Counted from the stretch's first letter, positions 1 through 5,328 are shown. The stretch is 5,338 bases of DNA from Desulfobacterales bacterium HSG17 (GCA_030377945.1 JAUCGD010000232.1:1-5338), one strand, 5' to 3'. Numbers and translations: made by a program. Notes: a model not told the origin generated them from the letters alone.

Positions 1-67
1 TAAGCGATAGGAAGTTTAAATGTCAACCTTGCAGAGATAAAGACATAAATAAAATATTATACTCAAA

Positions 68-73
68 AGGAGA
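68..73 (+). promoter_or_regulatory. Ribosome binding site of the DHH phosphoesterase gene
   Basis: AGGAGA ends five bases before the ATG at 79. It is a strong Shine-Dalgarno match and supports this start over any internal one. The first residues after it already form the family's N-terminal motif (TRSDPDG at residues 5-11), so the start cannot lie much further downstream. Confidence 0.8.
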
Positions 74-78
74 CCCAT

Positions 79-999
79 ATGAGGCTTATAACACGTTCTG
101 ATCCTGATGGAATAATATCTGCTGTTCTTTTAACGGAAAAGGGGATTGTTGATACATATAAATTCTTACATCCCAAAATACTCCAGGACGGACTTTTCAA
201 GGTAACGGAAAATGATGTTATTGCTAATATGCCTTATGTTAAAGGCTGCGGCATCTGGTTTGACCACCATGCCATTGAATTGGAAAGGCTGAAACAAGAG
301 GGATTCGAATTTAAAGGCTCCTGCCGTTATTGCCCAAGTGCAGCCCAGGTTATCTGGGATTATTATGGAGGGCAAAAGGAATTTGGAGATAAATTTCTTC
401 CTGTTTTGGAGGCGGTTAATAAATATGACTCAGGAACCCTTACTTATGATGAAATAATGAATCCTGAAGCATGGATACGCATTTTCACTTTGCTTGATCC
501 CAGAACCGGTCTGGGAAGGTTTAATGACCTGGAAATCAGCAAACCTGTATTTATGGAAAAAATGATTCTTTATTGCAGAAGAATGTCTGACAGGGAAATT
601 CTTCTTCTCCCTGATATTATAGCCATTAATCAAAGATATAATGAGCAGCAGGAAATCTATAAGCAAATGCTGGAAAGAAGCTGCCAGGTTGAAGGGGATA
701 TCCTGATAACAAATTTACTGAATGAGGAAACCATATATTCGGGAAACCGCTTCCTTAATTATGTTCTTTTTCCAAATCAGAACATAGAGATTCGTTTAAT
801 GTGGGGAGCAAAGAAAAAACGGGTGGTTATTTCCTGCGGACACAGCATTATTAAACGAACCAGCCGGGTAAATGTCGGGCAGTTAATGCTCAAATACGGA
901 GGCGGCGGTCATTTACAGGTTGGCACATGCCAGGTTCCAACAGATAACTGGGAGCAGATTTTTGAAGAAATATTAGCGTATATCCGGCAGAAAAATTAA
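79..999 (+). CDS. DHH/DHHA1 family phosphoesterase, exopolyphosphatase-like
   Basis: This 306-residue soluble protein is a probable metal-dependent phosphoesterase of the DHH superfamily, which includes RecJ, c-di-AMP/nanoRNA phosphodiesterases and family II pyrophosphatases. What is seen: an N-terminal aspartate motif TRSDPDG (residues 5-11), the signature DHH at 62-64 within WFDHHA, a further conserved-looking aspartate in NKYDSG (D117), a DPRTGLGRF stretch at 140-148, and a C-terminal DHHA1 substrate-binding segment ending in GGGGH (274-278) followed by GTCQV. No signal peptide or membrane segment is visible. The usual His of motif I is Arg here (R6). I recall a proteobacterial exopolyphosphatase-like subgroup that reads TRSDxDG in the same way, so this is probably a subgroup trait and not decay. 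A CxxC pair (C82, C85) follows the DHH motif. The substrate cannot be read from sequence: polyphosphate, oligonucleotides and cyclic dinucleotides are all possible. It is first in a three-gene operon. Confidence 0.88.
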   Translation: MRLITRSDPDGIISAVLLTEKGIVDTYKFLHPKILQDGLFKVTENDVIANMPYVKGCGIWFDHHAIELERLKQEGFEFKGSCRYCPSAAQVIWDYYGGQKEFGDKFLPVLEAVNKYDSGTLTYDEIMNPEAWIRIFTLLDPRTGLGRFNDLEISKPVFMEKMILYCRRMSDREILLLPDIIAINQRYNEQQEIYKQMLERSCQVEGDILITNLLNEETIYSGNRFLNYVLFPNQNIEIRLMWGAKKKRVVISCGHSIIKRTSRVNVGQLMLKYGGGGHLQVGTCQVPTDNWEQIFEEILAYIRQKN

Positions 1000-1014
1000 T
1001 TATAAGCGGACAAA

Positions 1015-1020
1015 GAGGTG
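1015..1020 (+). promoter_or_regulatory. Ribosome binding site of the unknown second gene
   Basis: GAGGTG lies five bases before the ATG at 1026, in the 26-base interval after the first gene. It favours this ATG over the in-frame ATG four codons later. Confidence 0.7.
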
Positions 1021-1025
1021 TTGAA

Positions 1026-1892
1026 ATGGATAAAGATATGGATTATAAATTTCTGAACGATATTAAAGAAAGTCTTGTTTCAACAGCAATTCATCTTGAA
1101 ACTCTTTTTCAATTGCTCATTGATAAAGGGATAATTGATAAAGATGAGTACTATACCCAGCTTATAAATACCAGGGATGCTTATAAATACATTCTCAAGA
1201 AAGACCTTTCACCCGCTGACAGCCGAACCCGGTTAATGAGACTGGATGACCTTTCTCAGCAGAAAAGAAATGAGTTTTTATCAACTAAAATATTGGGAAA
1301 AGACGAAATTTCACAAAAAGGAATTTTACAGGGCAGCATACTCAAAGAAATAACAAAAATACACAGGCTTGCAAGAACCATGATATCAGAAGAAAATGAC
1401 AAGGTTCTGCCTTGCAGGATAAAACTGATTGAAAATCAGATGGTGTGTGATGATCCTGAATCTGCCAAAAAGATATGTGCTTCATGTATTGCCCAGAATA
1501 TGGCTTTGCTTTCTTCTCTTGGGGTCAGGGATGTCTGCATTCTGCCTCAAATGATGATTAAGATTAAAAAACCCGGATTGGATTTTTTGGATGGAATCAA
1601 TAAACATTGCTGGATGTTTGTTATTGCAGAAAGATTCATGAATGCAGTTAAGGATGAATCCATATCTCGTAAAAATATTCATGAACAAATTATAAAAGCT
1701 GCAATCAGCGTGGACCTGGCTCTTGATCAGGAAATATCGGCACATGGAATAATCAGTATTATAGATTGTGCTGTTCTTGAAGCAAATCCTGATGAAGAAG
1801 TACTTTTGGAAAGCAATATATCTGAAACTGAAAATAATGATAATGATAATGATGGTGATGATATTATAGAGGATATAAACTGGCATCATTAA
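1026..1892 (+). CDS. Protein of unknown function with acidic Asn/Asp-rich C-terminus
   Basis: I do not recognise a family for this 288-residue protein. It looks soluble and largely helical, with no signal peptide or membrane segment. Residues 11-45 form amphipathic helices ending in a 'LIDKGIIDKDEY' turn, a pattern seen in many unrelated small helical modules and not diagnostic. The middle (about 65-130) is charged. A Cys-containing region follows, with C130, C141, a CxxC at 151-154, C171 and C195, which could bind metal or be chance. Residues 215-255 look like two more helices. The tail from about 266 is acidic and low-complexity (NDNDNDGDD at 271-279) and ends in WHH. The gene starts 26 bases after the phosphoesterase stop and ends 8 bases before the HD-hydrolase ATG, so it is almost certainly co-transcribed and co-translated with both. 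It may be a partner or adaptor of these enzymes, but that is inference from position only. Confidence 0.85.
   Translation: MDKDMDYKFLNDIKESLVSTAIHLETLFQLLIDKGIIDKDEYYTQLINTRDAYKYILKKDLSPADSRTRLMRLDDLSQQKRNEFLSTKILGKDEISQKGILQGSILKEITKIHRLARTMISEENDKVLPCRIKLIENQMVCDDPESAKKICASCIAQNMALLSSLGVRDVCILPQMMIKIKKPGLDFLDGINKHCWMFVIAERFMNAVKDESISRKNIHEQIIKAAISVDLALDQEISAHGIISIIDCAVLEANPDEEVLLESNISETENNDNDNDGDDIIEDINWHH
1836..1862 (+). repeat. Hexanucleotide repeat (AATGAT)3 plus degenerate units, in frame
   Basis: Three exact AATGAT units (1836-1853) are followed by GGTGAT and GAT. They encode the NDNDNDGDD tail of the unknown protein. Because the unit is six bases, gain or loss of a copy would change tail length by Asn-Asp pairs without a frameshift. 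Confidence 0.75.
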
Positions 1893-1896
1893 AAGG
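1891..1896 (+). promoter_or_regulatory. Ribosome binding site of the HD hydrolase gene
   Basis: AAAAGG overlaps the last two bases of the preceding stop codon and ends four bases before the ATG at 1901. The spacing is short but usable. With only eight bases between the genes, ribosomes finishing the upstream gene could reinitiate here. Confidence 0.55.
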
Positions 1897-1900
1897 TAAA

Positions 1901-3055
1901 ATGATAAATCCTGAAAAATTAAAACACAATTTAAATCATAGGGAAAAAAAGCTTTTATCTTCCCTGGCAGCATTCAGCTATAAAGGTATAAGGCGTTTCC
2001 CTGAAACAAATCCTGATGCAGGTTATCGCCAGGCATTTTCCCTTGATTCAGACCGGATTCTTCACTCCCTGGCATATACCCGCTATATTGATAAAACCCA
2101 GGTATTTTACCTGGTAAAAAACGACCATATTACACACAGGGTTCTTCATGTGCAGCTTGTGTCAAAAATTGCCAGAACTATGGGCCGCTTTCTTGGGTTA
2201 AACGAGGATCTGATAGAGGCAATTGCGCTGGGGCATGATATTGGCCATACTCCTTTTGGACATGAAGGTGAGGCTTTTTTATCTGCCCTGTGTAAATCAC
2301 AGGATATTGGTTATTTTTGTCATAATGTTCAAAGTGTTCAGTTTTTGGATAAGGTGGAACGTAAAGGCCGGGGATGGAATTTGTGTCTTCAAACCTTAGA
2401 CGGGATATTATGTCATGACGGGGAAGTTCATAATCAGGAGATTAAGCCTGATATGGATAAAACTTTTGAAATACTTGATAAAGAAATAGCTGAAAAAAAA
2501 ACCGATTCAAAAAAATCTCTTGTTCCCATGACCCTTGAAGGATGTGTTGTCCGTTTTTCCGATACTATTGCTTATATTGGAAGAGATATTGAGGATGCCA
2601 TCCGGCTTGGTCTTATCAAAAGAGCTGATATACCTGCTGGCATTTCAAAAATACTGGGCAATACCAATGGCAGGATTGTTTACACCCTGGTAACAGATGT
2701 TATTAATAACAGTTTTGAGCGTCCGTTTATAAGTTTCAGCCGGGAAGTGTCCGAGGCATTAACAAAATTAAAAAAATTTAATTATAAACGAATTTACCTG
2801 AATCCCAGGATAAAAAAATATTCAGATATTATACAAAAATCCTTTAAAGATCTTTTTTATGAATTTATGGAAGATCTTCATAAAAATAACTGTAATTCGG
2901 TTATTTTTACCCGGTTTCTGGCTGATATGTCTGAATCATATATAAAAAACCATTCAGATGCTGAAATTGTAAGAGATTTTATTGCAGGAATGACAGATAA
3001 TTATTTTTTGCGCCAACTGCCAAAAGGAATAGTGCCTGACAGTCTTGAAATATAG
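1901..3055 (+). CDS. HD-domain phosphohydrolase, dGTPase (dNTP triphosphohydrolase) family
   Basis: This 384-residue cytosolic protein belongs to the HD superfamily branch of dGTPase / dNTP triphosphohydrolases, which split a dNTP into a deoxynucleoside and tripolyphosphate. Family blocks appear in order: FSLDSDRILHS and DKTQVF (residues 47-69), THRVLH (78-83) with the first metal-ligand histidine H83, GHDIGHTPFGHEGE (111-124) with the H112-D113 pair plus H116, H121 and E124, HNVQS (141-145), an ILCHDGE segment (169-175), and RFSDTIAYIGRDIEDA (218-233) with the last metal-ligand aspartate D221. All four expected metal ligands (H83, H112, D113, D221) are present, so the enzyme should be active. 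A NYKRIY segment near 294-299 matches the C-terminal helical part of the family. The length is normal. Substrate preference (dGTP or any dNTP) is not readable; other HD-family nucleotide hydrolase roles, including phage defence by dNTP depletion, remain open. It is the last gene of the rightward operon. Confidence 0.88.
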   Translation: MINPEKLKHNLNHREKKLLSSLAAFSYKGIRRFPETNPDAGYRQAFSLDSDRILHSLAYTRYIDKTQVFYLVKNDHITHRVLHVQLVSKIARTMGRFLGLNEDLIEAIALGHDIGHTPFGHEGEAFLSALCKSQDIGYFCHNVQSVQFLDKVERKGRGWNLCLQTLDGILCHDGEVHNQEIKPDMDKTFEILDKEIAEKKTDSKKSLVPMTLEGCVVRFSDTIAYIGRDIEDAIRLGLIKRADIPAGISKILGNTNGRIVYTLVTDVINNSFERPFISFSREVSEALTKLKKFNYKRIYLNPRIKKYSDIIQKSFKDLFYEFMEDLHKNNCNSVIFTRFLADMSESYIKNHSDAEIVRDFIAGMTDNYFLRQLPKGIVPDSLEI

Positions 3056-3060
3056 GGGTA

Positions 3061-3099
3061 TTTTGGGATATTGGCCAGGTTTTGGGATATTGGGGCAGG
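3061..3099. repeat. Two adjacent direct repeats of about 19 bases
   Basis: TTTTGGGATATTGGCCAGG (3061-3079) is followed without a gap by TTTTGGGATATTGGGGCAGG (3080-3099). The two copies match except near the CC/GGG junction. They lie just after the HD hydrolase stop and run into the GC-rich hairpin. They look like part of a compound intergenic repeat and encode nothing convincing. Confidence 0.75.
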
Positions 3100-3126
3100 C
3101 TGGGCAGGCTTGGAACCTGCCCCTAC
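3092..3126 (-). repeat. REP-like palindromic element with GTAG head
   Basis: GGGGCAGG (3092-3099) and CCTGCCCC (3116-3123) are perfect reverse complements. A second, closer GGGCAGG (3102-3108) can pair with CCTGCCC around a seven-base loop. The two left arms are a tandem repeat of GGGCAGGCT (3093-3101 and 3102-3110). Read leftward, the hairpin is preceded by GTAG (3126-3123), the conserved tetranucleotide at the foot of REP hairpins handled by RAYT (TnpA-REP) transposases. GC content is sharply higher than in the flanks. No transposase gene is present, so this would be a non-autonomous copy. Family membership is inferred from structure. Confidence 0.55.
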
Positions 3127-3133
3127 TTTTGTT
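3102..3133 (+). terminator. Possible weak intrinsic terminator of the rightward operon
   Basis: A seven-base-pair GC-rich stem (GGGCAGG / CCTGCCC, loop CTTGGAA) is followed after four bases by TTTTGTT at 3127-3133. It sits 46 bases after the HD hydrolase stop, where a terminator is expected. The T-run is short and interrupted, so efficiency is doubtful. On the opposite strand no T-run follows the stem, so it is a poor leftward terminator by sequence. Confidence 0.3.
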
Positions 3134-4028
3134 CGACCTTTAATACACGCTTTTGGGATGCATCAATAAGGGTTTTTATATTATCTTTTATTGTACCGTT
3201 CATTGCTGTGATAATTTGTATGAAACTTGCAGGAAGGATTTCACTTATTTTTTCCAGTTCAGGATATTCGGAAATATCTCCCTTAATCTGTAAACGGCGG
3301 TCTTTAACCCCCATTTGCCTCATGATTTCAAAAACATCGTCAACTTCATTGGAAATATTCATTAAAATAGAAGTAAGGGATCTTGGCTTTTCGCTTATGT
3401 AAGGAGGAATTTCATTAAAAACTACGGAAAAGTATCCCTGCTCAATCAGGAAAATTCGCAGCAAAGCCTGATCTCCTGTGGAAATTCCCTGACGGGCATA
3501 AAGCAGTTTACCATTCTTAACTACTATTTCAGCATCAATGTCTCTTATCCTGATAGTTGCTGTTTTTATCCCCAGTTCCATGCTTTGAAGCAGATCGGAA
3601 ACTCCAACATCAGCAAGATCGCCTTCCATAGCGCCCTCCCTGCGGCGGCCCCTATCCGAACGCCTTAATACAGCGCTTATCCTTGCCAGTAATTCTGCTT
3701 TATTAAAAGGTTTTGTTATATAGTCGTCAGCTCCAAATTCCAGGCCCTGGATTTTCAGGTGCTGATAATCAAGAGCAGTTAATAGAAGTACTGCAACATG
3801 TTTATTGTCATCATTCTTTTTAATTTTTTCAAGAACCTGAAAACCGTCAAGGCCCGGCATTTGAACATCCAGCAATACCAGGTCAGGTTTTTTTGCATCA
3901 AATATTTTAAGCCCCTGCTCACCGTCTTCTGCATGAATAACTTCATAACCGGCAGCTTTCAAATAATTCCTTAGAATTATATGCTGTGTTGGATCATCAT
4001 CTATAACTAAAATTATGCTTTTCTGCAA
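3123..4028 (-). CDS. Response regulator: receiver domain plus PATAN (DUF4388) domain
   Basis: With the TTG start at 4028 this is a 301-residue cytosolic response regulator. The receiver domain (about 4-120) has the acidic triad D10-D11-D12, the phosphoacceptor aspartate D54 in LLDVQMPG, the switch threonine T84 and the lysine K106 in TKPF, all intact. An Arg-rich linker (about 122-133) leads to a PATAN/DUF4388 domain that opens EGDLADVGVSDLLQSM near 135 and runs to about 230 (..NGKLLYARQG.., ..QGYFSVVF..). The last 70 residues are not recognised. There is no DNA-binding or enzymatic output domain. PATAN domains are protein-interaction modules found in PatA-like regulators, so output is probably by protein contact. 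An upstream in-frame ATG at 4064 would add 12 residues (MLFIWIEEGKYK) that match nothing in receivers and have no ribosome binding site. The gene overlaps the kinase by 16 bases and is its likely phosphotransfer partner. Its TAG stop lies inside the REP-like element. Confidence 0.9.
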   Translation of the reverse strand: MQKSIILVIDDDPTQHIILRNYLKAAGYEVIHAEDGEQGLKIFDAKKPDLVLLDVQMPGLDGFQVLEKIKKNDDNKHVAVLLLTALDYQHLKIQGLEFGADDYITKPFNKAELLARISAVLRRSDRGRRREGAMEGDLADVGVSDLLQSMELGIKTATIRIRDIDAEIVVKNGKLLYARQGISTGDQALLRIFLIEQGYFSVVFNEIPPYISEKPRSLTSILMNISNEVDDVFEIMRQMGVKDRRLQIKGDISEYPELEKISEILPASFIQIITAMNGTIKDNIKTLIDASQKRVLKVEQK

Positions 4029-5212
4029 TTTGTATTTTCCTTCCTCAATCCAGATGAATAACATTCAGATTTTTCAAAATTAATGGACAATGGATAACAC
4101 GCTCTGAAAACTGTACCTTTTTCCGGTGATGAAATAAATGATAAATGTCCTTTAAGATAGAGCTCTGTCAATAACATCATGCTATAAGTTCCAAGCCCTC
4201 TGTCTTTACCTTTTGTGGAAAAAGACCTCTGAAAAATTTGAAGTTGAACATCTTCAGGTATCACTCCGGGGTTGTGAACCCAGAATCGGATGTTTTCATT
4301 TTCCAGTTCACAACCCAGATTAATTGTTTCTCCTGATTTTGAAGCTTCAAGAGCATTTTTTATCATATTACCCAAAACCCTTTGCAATAAAGTCCGGTCA
4401 CTGCAAAAATTAACTTGTACAGTATTTTGATCTATTTGTATATGTCGTTTATGCGCAACATTATGATATTGATATATCTCTGCAACTTCTTCAATAAAAT
4501 CTTTTGAATCTATAACGGCATTTTGAATCTCAAGTTCATTGTTCTCTGCCAGGGTAAGCAGTTTGTGAGCATTAATCTCTCTGATTAATAAATCTGAATT
4601 TTTTAAAAGATGAGCCTCATATTCTTTTTTTTTATCTTTGTTTCCCATAGTCAGAAGCTGGGACAGTCCTTTTATACCGCCTGCAATATTCATTATATCA
4701 TGAAAAAATATTCGTTCAAATGCTTTTCTTCTTTTTTCATGACTGATGTCAGTTATAATAAAAATTATGAATTTTTCATTATTTACATCTATGGGAACGG
4801 TTTTTACACTAAGATCAAGTGATCCCAGGTTTTCTTTTCTTGTGATTCTGCATTCCTGAATATCAGCTTTACTCTCAAAGCAGCTGTAAATTGCTTTAGC
4901 AGCACCGCATGACCTGCAAAAATTTGAAGTACCGCACCCGCCATGCTCTTTAAAAGCATTAATACATCCAAGAGTTTCACCCGGACGAAATCCGTAAACA
5001 TATTTTTCATCAAGTTCAAACATGTCAAACAGGGTTTTATTTGCAAGAACAATCTGCCTGTTTTCATTAAGAATTAGTATAATATCAGATAAAGAATCAA
5101 TAAGCAGTTTAAAAAATTGAATATCAGTAAAATATTCAGCCTGACGAAAAACATCTTTAATATCTGTTCTATCCGGGGATAAACATTTTTCCAGTAATTT
5201 TTGAATTTTCAT
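4013..5212 (-). CDS. PAS-domain sensor histidine kinase, soluble, Cys-rich PAS
   Basis: This 399-residue kinase has no membrane segment or signal peptide and so senses a cytosolic cue. A short helical N-terminus leads to a PAS domain (about 31-158: DSLSDIILILNENRQIVLANK at the start, IIFIITDISHEK at the end). Inside the PAS is a Cys cluster: C83, C93, C99, C102, C111, C121, including GGCG and CxxCG. The H-box follows with phosphoacceptor H171 (FFHDIMN), then a helical hairpin, then the HATPase domain: N-box N286 (NMIKNALEA), a G1 region reading HNPGVIP (313-319) where the usual DxGxG aspartate is Asn, an F-box-like IFQRSFSTKG (326-335), and the G2 box GLGTYS (339-344). The Asn variant of G1 occurs in many soluble PAS kinases and need not inactivate it. 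Residues after about 378 are a polar tail without known domain. It is first in the leftward pair and probably phosphorylates the overlapping PATAN response regulator. Confidence 0.92.
   Translation of the reverse strand: MKIQKLLEKCLSPDRTDIKDVFRQAEYFTDIQFFKLLIDSLSDIILILNENRQIVLANKTLFDMFELDEKYVYGFRPGETLGCINAFKEHGGCGTSNFCRSCGAAKAIYSCFESKADIQECRITRKENLGSLDLSVKTVPIDVNNEKFIIFIITDISHEKRRKAFERIFFHDIMNIAGGIKGLSQLLTMGNKDKKKEYEAHLLKNSDLLIREINAHKLLTLAENNELEIQNAVIDSKDFIEEVAEIYQYHNVAHKRHIQIDQNTVQVNFCSDRTLLQRVLGNMIKNALEASKSGETINLGCELENENIRFWVHNPGVIPEDVQLQIFQRSFSTKGKDRGLGTYSMMLLTELYLKGHLSFISSPEKGTVFRACYPLSINFEKSECYSSGLRKENTNCRKA
4038..4045 (-). promoter_or_regulatory. Ribosome binding site that selects the TTG start of the response regulator
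   Basis: On the leftward strand AGGAAGGA (4045-4038) lies nine bases before the TTG at 4028-4026, inside the last codons of the kinase gene. The alternative ATG at 4064 has no purine-rich site before it. This placement suggests coupled translation of the two-component pair. Confidence 0.6.
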
Positions 5213-5215
5213 CTA

Positions 5216-5221
5216 TTCCTT
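5216..5221 (-). promoter_or_regulatory. Ribosome binding site of the histidine kinase gene
   Basis: AAGGAA on the leftward strand ends three bases before the ATG at 5212. It supports this start; the spacing is on the short side. Confidence 0.6.
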
Positions 5222-5239
5222 AAAATAAAATATTTTTGT

Positions 5240-5268
5240 AACAAGCTTAAAAACATTGATAAGCTGTT
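5240..5268 (-). other. Possible leader hairpin upstream of the kinase gene
   Basis: On the leftward strand AACAGCTTA can pair with TAAGCTTGTT, giving a nine-pair stem with one bulged base and a loop of about ten bases. It lies in the predicted 5' leader, 28 bases from the ATG. The stem is AT-rich and therefore weak, and it shares its outer GTT with the neighbouring dyad. It could be regulatory, or chance in AT-rich DNA. Confidence 0.25.
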
Positions 5269-5284
5269 AATTTGCCAATTTAAC
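5266..5284. promoter_or_regulatory. Nineteen-base dyad, candidate operator
   Basis: GTTAATTTGCCAATTTAAC is a dyad with eight of nine arm pairs matching around a central base: GTTAA, one mismatch, TTG, centre C, CAA, one mismatch, TTAAC. It sits just downstream of the predicted transcription start of the kinase operon, a usual place for a repressor site. The only support is symmetry and position. Confidence 0.35.
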
Positions 5285-5299
5285 TTATTAGCAGGCTGT

Positions 5300-5328
5300 C
5301 ATATAAACAATAATAATACATTTGTCAA
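5300..5328 (-). promoter_or_regulatory. Sigma70-type promoter for the kinase / response regulator operon
   Basis: On the leftward strand a perfect TTGACA (5328-5323) is followed by a 17-base spacer and TATATG (5305-5300), which matches four of six bases of the -10 consensus. The predicted start is near 5293, giving a leader of about 80 bases before the ATG at 5212. The DNA around it is AT-rich, which helps melting but also raises the chance of a false match; the perfect -35 box and ideal spacing are the main support. Confidence 0.45.

Noticed and set aside
29..55. Possible promoter TTGCAG / TAAAAT before the first gene
   Set aside because: The spacer is only 15 bases and the region is AT-rich, so such matches are expected by chance. 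The real promoter may lie before the window.
1482..1973. Long leftward open frame opposite the unknown gene and HD gene start
   Set aside because: Its composition (runs of Ile and Phe from the AT-rich acidic tail region) and lack of domain or ribosome binding site mark it as a shadow. Both rightward genes over it are well supported.
3061..3126. CRISPR-like repeats at the junction
   Set aside because: The repeat copies abut without spacers and there are only two of each; no cas gene is present.
3082..3402. Rightward 106-residue open frame across the junction
   Set aside because: It begins in the repeat region with no ribosome binding site and lies opposite the well-supported response regulator C-terminus.
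4256..4276. Kinase G1 box lacks the canonical DxGxG (HNPGVIP), suggesting a dead kinase
   Set aside because: The N-box, G2 box and phosphoacceptor His are intact, and Asn-type G1 variants are common in soluble PAS kinases, so inactivity is not supported.
4610..4822. Small rightward frame rich in Phe and Ile, resembling a membrane peptide
   Set aside because: It is antisense to the kinase's H-box region. The hydrophobicity follows from the reverse complement of Lys/Glu codons.
4804..5067. Leftward 87-residue frame inside the kinase gene
   Set aside because: It is an alternate frame of the PAS domain, with no start signal and no recognisable content.
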